From Streptomyces ipomoeae 91-03 (GTDB lineage: Bacteria > Actinomycetota > Actinomycetes > Streptomycetales > Streptomycetaceae), in NCBI RefSeq assembly GCF_000317595.1, contig NZ_AEJC01000250.1, forward strand, positions 19,906 to 83,905: DNA of 64,000 bases, read 5' to 3'. Below, piece after piece: positions 1 to 12,513 of this stretch (the first letter of the stretch is position 1; every line of letters starts with the position of its first letter). The notes beneath the pieces were generated by a model. The model ran no database searches and was not told where the DNA came from. It worked only from the letters and a program-made list of their open reading frames with translations. The position numbers and the translations under genes are program-made.

Positions 1-2186
1 ATCGTCACGACCCCCGGCACCCGCCGGTACACGGTCGCGTTCATCTCCTGCAGGAAGGCGACGGCATCCAGGTTCTCCCGGCCGCCGTGCTCGTTCGGCG
101 TCCACTGGCCCGGCTCGCGCGAGTAGTCGAGGTAGAGCATGGACGCCACGGCATCCACCCTCAACCCGTCGATGTGGTACTCCTCGCACCAGTAAAGGGC
201 GTTCGCCACAAGGAAGTTGCGCACCTCGCGGCGCCCGTAGTCGAACTCCAGCGTTCCCCAGTCCGGGTGCGCCGCCCGCCTCGGGTCCTCGTGCTCGTAC
301 AGCGGACGCCCGTCGAACTCGGCCAACGCCCAGTCGTCACGCGGGAAGTGGGCCGGCACCCAGTCCATGAGCACGCCGATCCCGGCCCGGTGCAGGGCGT
401 CGACCAGGTACTTGAAGTCGTCGGGTGTGCCGAGGCGTGCCGTGGGGGCGTAGAAGCCGGTGACCTGGTAGCCCCAGGAGCCGCCGAACGGGTGCTCGGC
501 GATGGGCAGCAGCTCGACGTGGGTGAAGCCGAGCTCGGAGACGTACGCCGGCAGTTGCTCGGCCAGTTGGCGGTAGGTCAGCCCCGGCCGCCAGGAGGGC
601 AGATGGACCTCGTAGACGGAGAACGGGGCCTCGTGTGCCGGGACCTCGGACCGCCTCGCCATCCAGTCCCCGTCGCCCCACTCGTGGTGCGAGGCGTGGA
701 CGATGGACGACGTGCCGGGCGGGGTCTCCGTGCGGCGCGCCAGCGGGTCCGCCCGGAGGGTCTTCGAGCCGTCCGGGCGCGTGATCTCGAACTTGTACAG
801 CTCGCCCTCACCGATCCCGGGCACGAACAGCTCCCACACCCCCGAGGATCCCAGCGAGCGCAGCGGACAACCCGTGCCGTCCCAGAAGTTGAACGTCCCG
901 GCCAGCCGCACTCCGCGCGCGTTCGGCGCCCACACGGTGAAGCGGGTGCCGGTCACACCCTGGTGCGTCATCGGCTGCGCCCCGAGCGCCCGCCACAGCT
1001 CCTCGTGCCGTCCCTCGCCGATCAGATGCAGATCCAGTTCCCCGATGGCCGGCAGGAAACGGTACGCGTCATCCGTCTCCAGCTCGTTCCCCTCGTACGA
1101 GATCAGCAGCCGGTACGACGGCGGCACCTCCCGCAACGGCAGCAGCGCCGAGAAGAACCCCTCCCCGTCGTCGTGCAACTCGGCCCGCAGCGATCCGACG
1201 ACGACCGATACCCCGAGCGCGTACGGCCGGAAGGCCCGGAACACGACACCACCGGGTGCGGGATGCGCCCCGAGCACCGAGTGCGGCGAGTGGTGGGTAC
1301 CGGAGAGCAGCCGATGCCGGTCGTCGCCGTCCATGGCGGGGGAGTAGGCGGGCTGGGTGAGGGCGGGGACGGGGGCGGGGGCGTCGTTCGGGTCGGTGGC
1401 ATGGGCAGGGGCCGGGATGCGGACCGACTCGGTGGAGGGAGTGGGAGCGGTCGGTTCGGCGGCACCGGGCTCGGTGGCTGAGGGCCCGGGGGTGGAGGGC
1501 CTGGGAATCGTCGGCTCGACGGTGGTGGGCTCGGTGGCCGGGGGCTCCGCCACGGCCGTACCGGGAGCCGGTGGGACGGCCGGGACCAGCGCCGCCTCCT
1601 CCGTCTCCTGCCGCGGCTTCACCGTCCTCTTCGTAGCGGCCTTCGTGGCGACGGCTTTCTCGGCGGCGGCCTTGGCCACGGCCTTCTTCGCGACCGGCTT
1701 CTTGGCCACGGCCTTCTTGGTCACGGCCTTCTTCGCCGTGGTCGTCTTCGTCGCGGACTTCTCTGCGGTCTTCTTCGCCGTGGCTGTCTTGACCGGGGTC
1801 GCCTTCTTCGCCGTGGCCGTCTCGACCGGAGTCGTCTTCTTGGCGGCGACCTTCTTCGCAGCCACCTTCTTCGCGGCCGTCTTCGTGGCGGCCACCTTCT
1901 TCACAGCCGTCTTCGCCACAGCCGTCGTCGTAGCCGTCTTCGTCGTCGCGGTCTTGCTCCCGGCCGTCGTCTTCTTGGCCGTGGCCGTCCCCTCGGTGGT
2001 CTTCTTCGCGACGGCCTTCGCCGGGCTCGTCGTCGCCGCCTTTGTGACCGCCTTCTTCGCTGTCCTGGCCGTCGTCTTCTTCGCCGCGGCTTTCTTCCCG
2101 GCCGTCTTCTTCGCCGGGGCCGGCCCTTCGGCGGCGGCGGAGTCGGGGTTCTGGGTGCTGTCGTCGGGCGACGGGCGGGGAGTCAC
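1..2186 (-). CDS. glgB: 1,4-alpha-glucan branching enzyme GlgB, C-terminus outside window
   Basis: GH13 branching enzyme that introduces alpha-1,6 branches into the GlgE-made alpha-glucan. The GTG start at 2186 has GAGGAGG eight bases upstream. Residues about 22-190 are a Lys/Ala/Thr-rich tract made of AKK and ATKK-type repeats, followed by a Pro/Thr-rich linker to about residue 284. The conserved enzyme begins near M285 and shows the CBM48-like modules, the MDWVPAHFP motif and the nucleophile region [15 protein letters not shown] (near 118-165). The window ends after [14 protein letters not shown], just before the segment expected to hold the general-acid Glu. It is the last gene of the glgE-treS-mak-glgB run, 47 nt after mak. 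The family assignment is secure; the role of the basic tail is unknown. Confidence 0.96.
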   Translation of the reverse strand, partial: MTPRPSPDDSTQNPDSAAAEGPAPAKKTAGKKAAAKKTTARTAKKAVTKAATTSPAKAVAKKTTEGTATAKKTTAGSKTATTKTATTTAVAKTAVKKVAATKTAAKKVAAKKVAAKKTTPVETATAKKATPVKTATAKKTAEKSATKTTTAKKAVTKKAVAKKPVAKKAVAKAAAEKAVATKAATKRTVKPRQETEEAALVPAVPPAPGTAVAEPPATEPTTVEPTIPRPSTPGPSATEPGAAEPTAPTPSTESVRIPAPAHATDPNDAPAPVPALTQPAYSPAMDGDDRHRLLSGTHHSPHSVLGAHPAPGGVVFRAFRPYALGVSVVVGSLRAELHDDGEGFFSALLPLREVPPSYRLLISYEGNELETDDAYRFLPAIGELDLHLIGEGRHEELWRALGAQPMTHQGVTGTRFTVWAPNARGVRLAGTFNFWDGTGCPLRSLGSSGVWELFVPGIGEGELYKFEITRPDGSKTLRADPLARRTETPPGTSSIVHASHHEWGDGDWMARRSEVPAHEAPFSVYEVHLPSWRPGLTYRQLAEQLPAYVSELGFTHVELLPIAEHPFGGSWGYQVTGFYAPTARLGTPDDFKYLVDALHRAGIGVLMDWVPAHFPRDDWALAEFDGRPLYEHEDPRRAAHPDWGTLEFDYGRREVRNFLVANALYWCEEYHIDGLRVDAVASMLYLDYSREPGQWTPNEHGGRENLDAVAFLQEMNATVYRRVPGVVT

Positions 2187-2233
2187 AGGGACGGCCTCCT
2201 CGGTGGGACTCGGGTGCTTGGGGTGGAGCGGGG

Positions 2234-3754
2234 TCAAGGGGTGGGGTCGGCGTCGGTGGCGAGGCGGTGGATGGCCGCCAGCGGTACCGGGAGCCAGTCG
2301 GGGCGGTGGCGGGCCTCGTAGAGGACCTCGTACACCGCCTTGTCGGTCTCGTAGGCGCGCAGGAGTACGGGATCGGTGCGCGGGTCGGTCCCGGAGACGT
2401 CCGCGTAGCCGGAGCAGTACGCGGCCCGGCAGGCGGACGCCCAGTCGTCGGCCGGTGGTCGCACGGAGTGCGCGGCGTAGTCGAAGGAGCGGAGCATCCC
2501 GGCGATGTCGCGGGCGACCGGCTGAGGCATCCGTCGCTCGGCCAGCGGCTTCGACGGCTCGCCCTCGAAATCTACGAGCGACCACTCACCTCCGCCACCG
2601 CCGGCGTCCTCGTCCCCGCCCCCGCCATCGACCACCTCGGCGCCACCCCCGGACGGCGACCGCAGGCACTGCCCGAGATGCAGGTCCCCATGGATGCGCT
2701 GAGCCGTCCATGTGTGGCCCTCGGCGGCCAGGTCGGCCAGCGCCGCGAAGGCCGTGCGGAGGGCGGGGGCGTAGGGGCCGAGGGCCGGTACGGCCTGGGC
2801 CGCCGCCTCCAGTCGCTCGGTCATCCCGGCGACCAGCAGCTCCAGCTGGGGTCGGCCCAGGGTGACCGTCGGCAGGGCCCGGGTCAGCGCGAGGTGCACC
2901 TCCGCCGTCGCCCGGCCCAGTGCCCGCGCCTCCGCGGAGAAGTCCTCGCCCTTGGCCAGCATGCTCAGCGCCAGCTCCCAGCCGTCCGCCGCGCCCTGGA
3001 GATAGGGCTGGAGCACCCCGAGGACGTGGTGCTCGGGGGTGGGGGCGGGGCCCAGGTCGGCCACCATCCAGGCCGCCGGAGCCGGTACCCGGGGGCACCC
3101 TTCGCGCGACAGCACCAACGGGAGTTCGAGGTCGGGGTTGGCGCCGGGCACGACCCGTCGGAAGAGTTTCAGGATAAACGTATCGCCATAGACGATCGAG
3201 GAGTTGGACTGCTCGGCCGTCACCACACGCGGCACGAGTCCTTGCGGTATGTCGAGGCGCATGTCCCGCTCGCAGCGGAGTTCACCGACGCGCGCCTTCG
3301 CCCGCAGCGCCTCCAGGAGGACGTCGGCGAGGCGCGGGTCGTGCAGTGCCTCGTACACCGTCTGCCCGGACAGCGGCCCCTCGGTCGCATGTCCGATCAG
3401 CGCCGGAGCGAGCCGGGGCGGCAGCGTCTTCCGTACGCCGAGCAGGAGTTGGTAGCAGTCGCCCGGATGGGCCGGGGCGCCCTGCGCGGGCACCAGCGGC
3501 TGATGGGCGCGTACGAGCAGATGCAGCAGCCCCGCCTTCGCGGACCCCACCGGCAGCATCTCGGTCGCCGCCACCAGGCTGAACCCGCTGATCGGTCGCC
3601 CTTTCCCCGCGAACCAGCGCTGCCTCGGCAACCACTCCCGGAGCAGTGGCTCGAGTGAGGTGAGCCAGCCGGGAGTCGGCGGGGCGGGGGCCGGTGCGAC
3701 GGCGGGCGGCGTTCCAGGACCCGTCGCAGTGGAGTGCGTGGCTGCTTCCGACAT
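2234..3754 (-). CDS. mak: maltokinase (ATP:maltose 1-phosphotransferase, Pep2)
   Basis: Phosphorylates maltose to alpha-maltose-1-phosphate, the GlgE substrate. The protein is 506 aa from ATG 3754, which has GAAAGGA about 11 nt upstream. The N-terminal cap carries the maltokinase signature [15 protein letters not shown] (about residues 43-57). The kinase lobe shows IHGDLHLGQ (H355, D357) and the metal-binding DFEGEPSKP (D395). Between these lies a Gly/Asp-rich low-complexity insertion of about 25 residues that looks like a surface loop. It sits 94 nt after treS and 47 nt before glgB, as expected for one pathway operon. Some actinobacteria fuse TreS and Mak; here they are separate. Confidence 0.95.
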   Translation of the reverse strand: MSEAATHSTATGPGTPPAVAPAPAPPTPGWLTSLEPLLREWLPRQRWFAGKGRPISGFSLVAATEMLPVGSAKAGLLHLLVRAHQPLVPAQGAPAHPGDCYQLLLGVRKTLPPRLAPALIGHATEGPLSGQTVYEALHDPRLADVLLEALRAKARVGELRCERDMRLDIPQGLVPRVVTAEQSNSSIVYGDTFILKLFRRVVPGANPDLELPLVLSREGCPRVPAPAAWMVADLGPAPTPEHHVLGVLQPYLQGAADGWELALSMLAKGEDFSAEARALGRATAEVHLALTRALPTVTLGRPQLELLVAGMTERLEAAAQAVPALGPYAPALRTAFAALADLAAEGHTWTAQRIHGDLHLGQCLRSPSGGGAEVVDGGGGDEDAGGGGGEWSLVDFEGEPSKPLAERRMPQPVARDIAGMLRSFDYAAHSVRPPADDWASACRAAYCSGYADVSGTDPRTDPVLLRAYETDKAVYEVLYEARHRPDWLPVPLAAIHRLATDADPTP

Positions 3755-3848
3755 GGCGTCGTGTCCTTTCCCCGGGGGCGGTCGGGGTTTCTGATTGCGT
3801 GCCCAGGGCGGGCCGGGGGAAACCGGCCCACCCTGGGTTCCGGTCGGG

Positions 3849-5545
<1,697 letters not shown>

Positions 5546-5549
<4 letters not shown>

Positions 5550-7711
5550 TTTGCGGGTGACCCTCCGATCTGCGGGTTGGACGGTCGCAGGACGGTCAGT
5601 ACGTGTGCGGGCGCGCGGCCCGGTTCGAGACGTACATAGTTGCTCCTGCCCCAGGTGTAGACCTCACCGGTGAGCTCGTCGCGCACCAGCACGGACTCGT
5701 GCCAGTCGAGCCCGAGTCGCGGCATGTCCAACGAGACCGTGGCCTCCTGGGTGTGGTGGGGGTCGAGGTTCACGACCACCAGAACCGTGTTCGAACCCGC
5801 GCGCTTGCTGTACGCGATCACCGCGTCCTTGTCGGCGTGATGGAAGTGCAGGTCACGCAGTTGGCGCAGCGCCGGGCTCCGCCGCCGGATCGCGTTCAGC
5901 CTGCCGAGCAGCGGGGCGATGGTGCGTCCCTCGCGTTCGGCGGTCTCCCAGTCGCGGGGTCGGAGTTGGTACTTCTCCGAGTCCAGGTACTCCTCGCTGC
6001 CGGGTTTGAGCGGGGTGTTCTCGCACAGTTCGTAGCCCGAGTACACGCCCCAGGTGGGGGAGAGGGTCGCGGCGAGCACCGCGCGCAGTTCGAAGGCGGG
6101 CCGGCCGCCGTGCTGGAGGAACTCGTGGAGGATGTCGGGGGTGTTGACGAAGAAGTTCGGCCGCATGTAGCTCGCGGCCTCGCCCGCCAGTTCGGTGGCG
6201 TAGTCGGTGAGTTCCTGTTTGGTGTTGCGCCAGGTGAAGTAGGTGTAGGACTGCTGGAAGCCGATCTGGGCCAGGGTGTGCATCATCGCGGGGCGGGTGA
6301 AGGCCTCGGCGAGGAAGATCACGTCGGGGTCGGTGCGGTTGATCCGCGTGATGACCCGTTCCCAGAAGACGACCGGTTTGGTGTGGGGGTTGTCGACGCG
6401 GAAGATGCGTACCCCGTGGGCCATCCAGTGCCTGAGGACCCGGACGGTCTCGGTGATGAGGCCGGGCATGTCGGCGTCGAAGGCGATGGGGTAGATGTCC
6501 TGGTACTTCTTCGGGGGGTTCTCCGCGTAGGCGATCGATCCGTCGGGGCGGTGGTGGAACCACTGGGGGTGTTTGTCGACCCAGGGGTGGTCCGGTGAGC
6601 ACTGCAGGGCGAAGTCCAGGGCCACCTCCAGGTCCAGTTCCCGTGCCCGTCGCACGAAGTGGTCGAAGTCGTCGATGGTGCCGAGGGCGGGGTGGACGGC
6701 GTCGTGGCCGCCTTCGGGTGAGCCGATGGCCCAGGGGACGCCGACGTCGTCGGGGGTGGGGGAGAGGGTGTTGTTGCGGCCTTTGCGGAAGGTGGTGCCG
6801 ATGGGGTGGATGGGCGGGAGGTAGACGACGTCGAAGCCCATGGCGGCGATCGCGGGCAGGCGGCGGGCGGCGGTGCGGAAGGTGCCGTGGGGCTGCTCGG
6901 GGGTGCCCTCGGAGCGGGGGAAGAACTCGTACCAGGACCCGAACAGGGCCCGTTCCCGCTCCACGAGCAGCGGCAACGGGTCACTGCTGGTGACCAGTTC
7001 CCGTAGCGGATGGCGGGCCAGGACCTCGTCCACCTCCGGCGTCAACGCCGCCGCGAGACGGGACGCGTCCGGCCGGGCGGTGTCCCGCAGCGCGTCCACG
7101 GCGGCGAGGAGCACGTCGCGGCGGCCGTGCTCCTTCGGGACTTCGGCGGCGGCGCGTTCGTACAGGCGCGCGCCCTCCTCCAGGACGAGTTCGGTGTCGA
7201 TGCCGGCCGGGACCTTGATGTGCGCGGCGTGCCGCCAGGTGGAGACCGGGTCGCTCCACGCCTCGACGGTGTAGGTCCACAGCCCCTCGCTCGCTGCGGA
7301 GACCGTGGCGCCCCAGCGGTCGGTGCCGGGGGCGAGTTCGCGCATCGGGGTCCAGGGAGCCGGGCGGCCCTCCGGGTCCCTGAGGACGACATTGGCGGCG
7401 ACCGCGTCATGGCCCTCGCGGAAGACGGTGGCCGAGATCTCGAAGGCCTCGCCCACGACGGCCTTCGCCGGCCGGCGGCCCTGATGGACACACGGCCGTA
7501 CGTCGAGAAGCGGTATCCGCCCAATGGCCGGGGTATCTGGTGGCGAAGTGGCGTCGACCGGCGCGGGCGGTCCTGTGTGCGCCCGGCGCGCGGGGCTCGA
7601 GAGGGCGCTCTCGGTGGCGTCAGGGGTGGTACCGGGCGCGTCCGGGGTGGTATCGGGCGTGCTGGTGGTGCTGGTCGTCGGAGGTGCTGACGAGTGGTGC
7701 GTGGCGGGCAT
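5546..7711 (-). CDS. glgE: alpha-1,4-glucan:maltose-1-phosphate maltosyltransferase GlgE
   Basis: GH13_3 enzyme that extends linear alpha-1,4-glucan with maltosyl units from maltose-1-phosphate in the cytoplasm. It is 721 aa from ATG 7711, preceded by ACAGGAG. The nucleophile is D440 in [10 protein letters not shown] and the acid/base is E469 in [12 protein letters not shown]. Their 29-residue spacing equals that of the characterised S. coelicolor enzyme (D394/E423, from memory). The offset of about 46 residues reflects an N-terminal Thr/Pro/Ala-rich extension (roughly residues 5-60). It is first in the operon; its promoter should lie in 7712-7894, after the subtilisin terminator. Confidence 0.96.
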
Positions 7712-8020
7712 GACCGCTCCTGTCCGCGTCAACGTGGGTGGGCGGATGAGGGTGTGGGGAGGTGGGGCCAGCGGGACGTACCGGTGGAGCCTTCCCATGG
7801 AGTGCGGGTGGGCATTCCGGCACTTTGTTAACTACTCACGCGTATGTCTACACACAAGACCGGCCGTGTCGTGGACGGATGTCCAGACACAGGACCGGCC
7901 TCGTCCACTGGGGACGAGGCCGGCCACTGTAGTCGCCCTGGGTGAAGGGCTGTTCACCTGTGGTGTTACAGGGGTCCTACGGGACTCCTGTGGGTCTCGC
8001 ACAGGTTTTCCATGAGATTG
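7712..8020. other. glgE upstream region
   Basis: This 309-nt gap lies between the subtilisin stop and the glgE start, both on the minus strand. It holds the 7895-7923 hairpin, and by position it must hold the glgE operon promoter in 7712-7894. I could not identify a confident -35/-10 pair or an operator, and there is no coding sequence. Confidence 0.5.
7895..7923 (-). terminator. hairpin terminator after the subtilisin gene
   Basis: A perfect 12-bp inverted repeat (CCGGCCTCGTCC and its complement, 7895-7906 with 7912-7923) with a 5-nt loop lies about 100 nt past the stop codon of the protease gene. No long T-run follows, which is usual in Streptomyces. It should separate protease transcription from glgE. 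Confidence 0.7.
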
Positions 8021-9238
8021 CTACGGGTTGTCGACCTGGAGGAGTTTGTTCGGAGAGCCCGGATATCTGTCCTTGACCTTGCCCGAAACCGTGCGCTGCG
8101 CCAGCGCCTTGCCCACCTCGGCCGGTGCGGCCCTCGGATGGTCGGCCAGATACAGCGCGGCAGCTCCCGCCGCGTGCGGGGTCGCCATCGACGTACCGGA
8201 GAAGGTCGCCTTCCCGGTGTCGCTCTTGTGTGACGCCGAGGTGATGTTCACACCGGGAGCGAACAGGTCGAGGCTCGGGCCCCAGTTCGAGAAGTAGGCA
8301 CGGACGTCCTTCTTGTCGGTGGCGCCGACCGTGATCGCCTGCTTGACGCGGGCGGGCGAGTAGAGACCCGCGGAGAGCCCGTCATTGCCGGCGGCGACCA
8401 CGTACGTCACCCCGGACGCCATGGAGTTGCGTACGGCGGCGTCGAGCTGGGCGTTGGCGAAGCCGCCGAGGCTCATATTGGCCACGGCCGGCTTCCTCGC
8501 GTGCTGGGTGACCCAGTCGATACCGGCGATGACCTGGGCGGTCGTACCCGCGCCCGCGTCGTCCAGCACGCGTACGGCGACCACCTTCGCCTTCTTGTTC
8601 TTGGCGACGCCGTACGTGGTGCCGACGGCGGTGGCGGCGACATGGGTGCCGTGGCCGTTGCCGTCCTGGGCGGTCCTGTCGTTCTGCACGAAGTCCCAGC
8701 CGTGGCTGGCCCGGCCGCCGAAGTCCTTGTGCGTGATCCGTATACCGGTGTCGATCACGTACACGGTGGCGCCCTGGCCCGCCGACTCCGGCCAGGTGTA
8801 GCTCTTGTCGAGCGGCAGGCCCGGCTGGTCCAGTCGGTCGAGGCCCCACGAGGGCGGATTTCGCTGGTTGTGGTCGTATGTGACCCTGGTGTCCTGGACG
8901 ACCGATGCCACGCGGGAGTCCGCCGCGAGCCGTTTGGCCTGTTTCTCACTGACCTTCACGGAATATCCGTTCAGGGCCGAGCTGTACGTGTGGCGTATTT
9001 TCGCCCCGTACTTCTCCGCGACACCCTTCCCGGCCTTCGACGGGGCCTTCGTGCCCGTCTTGAGGGTCACTATGTAACTGCCGCTGACGGAACCGGGGCC
9101 ACCGGCTCCGAGGACCAGCCCCTCCGGAGCGGCGTGCGCCGGCAGGGTGATGGCCGAAAGCGCCGCGGCCGTGATGACCGCCGCCAGCCCTCCCGTCCAG
9201 CGCAGACGCCTGTTTCTCGCCTCTGACAGGTGTGGCAT
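8021..9238 (-). CDS. secreted subtilisin-like serine protease (S8) with I9 propeptide
   Basis: Exported S8 protease of 405 aa from ATG 9238, with GAGGAGGGGG nine bases upstream. Residues 1-36 form a Sec signal peptide with a basic start, a hydrophobic core and PAHAAP at the cleavage site. Residues about 52-120 match the I9 inhibitor propeptide (SYIVTLK, NGYSVKVSEKQAKRLAA). The catalytic domain has D163 (VIDTGI), H196 (GNGHGTHVA), oxyanion N285 (AAGND) and S350 (SGTSMATPHAAG). It ends soon after the domain, with no C-terminal extra module. It is a monocistronic gene between glgE and glgP and probably degrades extracellular protein; the precise substrate is unknown. Confidence 0.93.
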   Translation of the reverse strand: MPHLSEARNRRLRWTGGLAAVITAAALSAITLPAHAAPEGLVLGAGGPGSVSGSYIVTLKTGTKAPSKAGKGVAEKYGAKIRHTYSSALNGYSVKVSEKQAKRLAADSRVASVVQDTRVTYDHNQRNPPSWGLDRLDQPGLPLDKSYTWPESAGQGATVYVIDTGIRITHKDFGGRASHGWDFVQNDRTAQDGNGHGTHVAATAVGTTYGVAKNKKAKVVAVRVLDDAGAGTTAQVIAGIDWVTQHARKPAVANMSLGGFANAQLDAAVRNSMASGVTYVVAAGNDGLSAGLYSPARVKQAITVGATDKKDVRAYFSNWGPSLDLFAPGVNITSASHKSDTGKATFSGTSMATPHAAGAAALYLADHPRAAPAEVGKALAQRTVSGKVKDRYPGSPNKLLQVDNP

Positions 9239-9690
9239 GCGTACGTACCCCCTCCTCGACTCGGCGTACCGCCACCGGAGTTCGCCGAGGCCGTGCGAGG
9301 TCGGGCCCCCGGGGTCCGCCGGATTCGGCCGAGGTCGACCGGTACGCCACTCGGCAGCCTCTCGTGCGGTGCGAAGCACCACAAGGTCGAGCAGAGGGGC
9401 GGAATCGGCCATATCGCCCGTGGGGTACATGTGGAGGTTGCGGCGAATTCAGGCCTGAACGTGCGGGGACGGACTGTACGGCGGGGGAGGCGGGGTACGG
9501 ATGCGCCGTGCATGCATACCGGTTGCCGACACCCGGTACCCGGACTCGACATCGATACCCGAACCGCACAGCCGGGGGACGCGCCGTAGAGCCGAGCCGT
9601 CCGCGCCGTTACCGTCGTGGGTGACGAGCGGGCGCACAGCGGAGTGCGTCCTTCCGGCCCGTACGTCCTGGCGTGAAGGTGGAACCCTCT
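9239..9690. other. divergent intergenic region between subtilisin and glgP
   Basis: This gap of about 450 nt contains the promoters for the minus-strand protease and the plus-strand glgP. Several short open frames cross it, but none has a ribosome site or recognisable protein. I see no clear operator, repeat or RNA gene. Confidence 0.5.
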
Positions 9691-12321
9691 GTGAAGGCCA
9701 TCCGCAGATTCACCGTCCGACCCCTCCTCCCCGAAGCCCTGCACCCGCTCAGCGAACTGGCGCGCAATCTGCGCTGGGCCTGGCACGCGGAGACCCGTGA
9801 CCTCTTCCAGTCCGTCGACCCCGAGCGCTGGGCCGCGTCCGGCGGCGACCCCGTACGACTCCTGGGCTCCGTCTCCACCGGACGCCTCGCCGAACTCGCC
9901 GAGGACCGCCGCTTCCTGCGCCGCCTCACGGTGGCGGCCGACGAACTGCGGGACTACGTCACCGGTGACCGCTGGTATCAAGGTCAGGCGCAGACCGCCG
10001 AACTCCCGGCGGCCATCGCCTACTTCTCCCCCGAGTTCGGTATCACGGCCGCGCTGCCGCAGTACTCCGGCGGCCTCGGCATCCTTGCCGGCGACCATCT
10101 GAAGGCGGCCAGCGACCTCGGCGTACCCCTGATCGGCGTCGGCCTGCTGTACCGGCACGGCTACTTCCGCCAGTCACTGTCGAGAGACGGCTGGCAGCAG
10201 GAGCACTACCCGGTACTCGACCCGAACGAGCTGCCTCTGGTGCCGTTGCACGAGTCCGACGGCTCTCCGGCCCAGGTCGGCCTGGCCCTGCCCGGCGGTC
10301 GCCTGCTGCACGCCCGTATCTGGCAGGCCCAGGTCGGCCGCGTCCCCCTGCTCCTGCTCGACTCGGACGTCGAGGAGAACGCCCTCGGTGAACGCGGCGT
10401 GACCGACCGCCTCTACGGCGGCGGCAGCGAACACCGCCTGCTCCAGGAGATGCTGCTCGGCATAGGAGGAGTCCGCGCCGTACGCGCGTACTGCCGCCTC
10501 ACCGGCCACCCGGCCCCCGAGGTCTTCCACACCAACGAGGGCCACGCCGGCTTCCTCGGCCTCGAACGCATCGCCGAACTCTCCGACCAGGGCCTCGACT
10601 TCGACGCCGGTCTGGAGGCGGTCCGCTCCGGCACCGTCTTCACCACCCACACCCCCGTCCCCGCCGGCATCGACCGCTTCGACCGCGAACTGGTCGCCCG
10701 CCACTTCGGCCCCGACGCCGAGCTGCCCCGCATCGACGTCGAACGCATTCTCGGCCTTGGCATGGAGACGTACTCGGGCGGCGACCCGAACGTCTTCAAC
10801 ATGGCGGTGATGGGCCTGAGGCTGGCGCAGCGGGCGAACGGGGTGTCCCTCCTGCACGGCAATGTGAGCCGGGAGATGTTCTCGGGCCTGTGGCCCGGCT
10901 TCGACCCGGACGAGGTCCCGATCACCTCGGTCACGAACGGCGTACACGCCCCGACCTGGGTGGCCCCCGAGGTCTTCCGCCTCGGCGCCCGCCAGATCGG
11001 CGCCGAACGCACCGAGGACGCCATGACGGTGGGCGGCTCGGACCGCTGGGACGCGGTCGGTGACATCCCCGACCAGGACATCTGGGAACTGCGCCGGGTC
11101 CTGCGCGAGCAGTTGGTACAGGAGGTACGGGAACGCCTGTACGCCTCCTGGCGCCAGCGCGGCGCGGGCACGGCCGAACTGGGCTGGATCGAGGGAGTGC
11201 TGGACCCGGACGTGCTGACGATCGGCTTCGCGCGCCGAGTCCCGTCGTACAAACGTCTGACCCTGATGCTCAGGGACCAGGACCGCCTGATGGATCTGCT
11301 GCTCCACCCGGAGCGGCCGGTGCAGATAGTGGTCGCGGGCAAGGCCCACCCCGCGGACGACGGTGGCAAGCGCCTCATCCAGGAGCTGGTGCGCTTCGCG
11401 GACGACCCGCGCGTACGCCACCGGATCGTGTTCCTCCCCGACTACGGCATGGCGATGGCGCAGAAGCTGTACCCCGGCTGCGACGTCTGGCTGAACAACC
11501 CGCTGCGACCGCTGGAGGCGTGCGGGACGAGCGGGATGAAGGCGGCGCTGAACGGCTGTCTGAATCTGTCCGTCCTGGACGGCTGGTGGGACGAATGGTT
11601 CAAGCCGGACTTCGGCTGGGCGATCCCCACGGCGGACGGCACGGCGATGGACGAGGACCGCCGGGACGACGTGGAGGCCGCGGCCCTCTACGACCTGCTG
11701 GAGCAGCGGGTGGCCCCGCGCTTCTACGAACGCGGGCCGAGCGGCTTGCCCGACCGCTGGATCGAGATGGTCCGCCAGACGCTCACCCATCTGGGCCCGA
11801 AGGTGCTGGCGGGCCGGATGGTGTCCGAGTACGTGGAACGCCTGTACGCGCCGGCGGCCCGGGCGCATCGTGCGCTGACGCCGGACACGGCGCGCGAGCT
11901 GGCGGGGTGGAAGGCGCGGGTGCGGTCCGCGTGGCACCGGGTGACGGTGGACCATGTGGAGACCTCCGCCGCCCCGACCGGCACGGCGGCGGAGCTGGGG
12001 GCGTCGCTGGTGCTGCGTGTACGGGTCGGTCTGGGGGACCTGGCCCCGGACGACGTGGAGGTCCAGGCGGTGTCGGGACGCGTCGACAACGAGGACCGCA
12101 TCACGGACGCGACGTACGTCCCGCTGAAGCCGACGGGTGGGCCGGACGAGGGGGGCGGCTGGGTGTACGAGGGGCCACTGTCCTTGGACCGCACGGGCCC
12201 GTTCGGCTACACGGTACGGATCCTGCCGGCCCACCGATTGCTGGCGTCGACGGCGGAGCTGGGGCTGGTGGCGGTACCGGCGGAGGAGATGGGGGAGGGC
12301 GCGGGGGTGTTGATGCGGTGA
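9691..12321 (+). CDS. glgP: alpha-glucan phosphorylase GlgP (GT35, DUF3417-containing short type)
   Basis: Releases glucose-1-phosphate from alpha-1,4-glucan using PLP. The product is 876 aa from GTG 9691, chosen because AAGGTGG lies about 8 nt upstream; a GTG at 9673 has no ribosome site. The N-terminal DUF3417-like segment begins KAIRRFTVRPLLPEALHPL. The phosphorylase core shows EVFHTNEGHAGFLGLERI and the PLP motif EACGTSGMKAALNG with Schiff-base lysine K617. It is divergent from the GlgE operon, so synthesis and degradation of alpha-glucan are neighbours. The family is secure. Confidence 0.95.
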   Translation: MKAIRRFTVRPLLPEALHPLSELARNLRWAWHAETRDLFQSVDPERWAASGGDPVRLLGSVSTGRLAELAEDRRFLRRLTVAADELRDYVTGDRWYQGQAQTAELPAAIAYFSPEFGITAALPQYSGGLGILAGDHLKAASDLGVPLIGVGLLYRHGYFRQSLSRDGWQQEHYPVLDPNELPLVPLHESDGSPAQVGLALPGGRLLHARIWQAQVGRVPLLLLDSDVEENALGERGVTDRLYGGGSEHRLLQEMLLGIGGVRAVRAYCRLTGHPAPEVFHTNEGHAGFLGLERIAELSDQGLDFDAGLEAVRSGTVFTTHTPVPAGIDRFDRELVARHFGPDAELPRIDVERILGLGMETYSGGDPNVFNMAVMGLRLAQRANGVSLLHGNVSREMFSGLWPGFDPDEVPITSVTNGVHAPTWVAPEVFRLGARQIGAERTEDAMTVGGSDRWDAVGDIPDQDIWELRRVLREQLVQEVRERLYASWRQRGAGTAELGWIEGVLDPDVLTIGFARRVPSYKRLTLMLRDQDRLMDLLLHPERPVQIVVAGKAHPADDGGKRLIQELVRFADDPRVRHRIVFLPDYGMAMAQKLYPGCDVWLNNPLRPLEACGTSGMKAALNGCLNLSVLDGWWDEWFKPDFGWAIPTADGTAMDEDRRDDVEAAALYDLLEQRVAPRFYERGPSGLPDRWIEMVRQTLTHLGPKVLAGRMVSEYVERLYAPAARAHRALTPDTARELAGWKARVRSAWHRVTVDHVETSAAPTGTAAELGASLVLRVRVGLGDLAPDDVEVQAVSGRVDNEDRITDATYVPLKPTGGPDEGGGWVYEGPLSLDRTGPFGYTVRILPAHRLLASTAELGLVAVPAEEMGEGAGVLMR

Positions 12322-12513
12322 GGTCCCGGAGGGCGGCCGGGTTCCTCGGTCGGCGGTGGGTACGACGAGGCGTGCACGAGTGAGTCTCCGGGCGGTGGCA
12401 GGAGCACTCGTGGGGTGGGGAACGGAAGTTCTCGCCTCGAATGTGTGACCTTCGTCGGTGGTGGCCGTTGGGTGTGGTGACGGATTTGTGCGGCACCGGG
12501 TGGGGGTGGCGGG

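Noticed and set aside
87..1481. Long plus-strand open frame across glgB
   Set aside because: It is antisense to a fully conserved branching-enzyme frame and encodes R/V/G-rich sequence with no domain; such frames arise from third-position GC bias.
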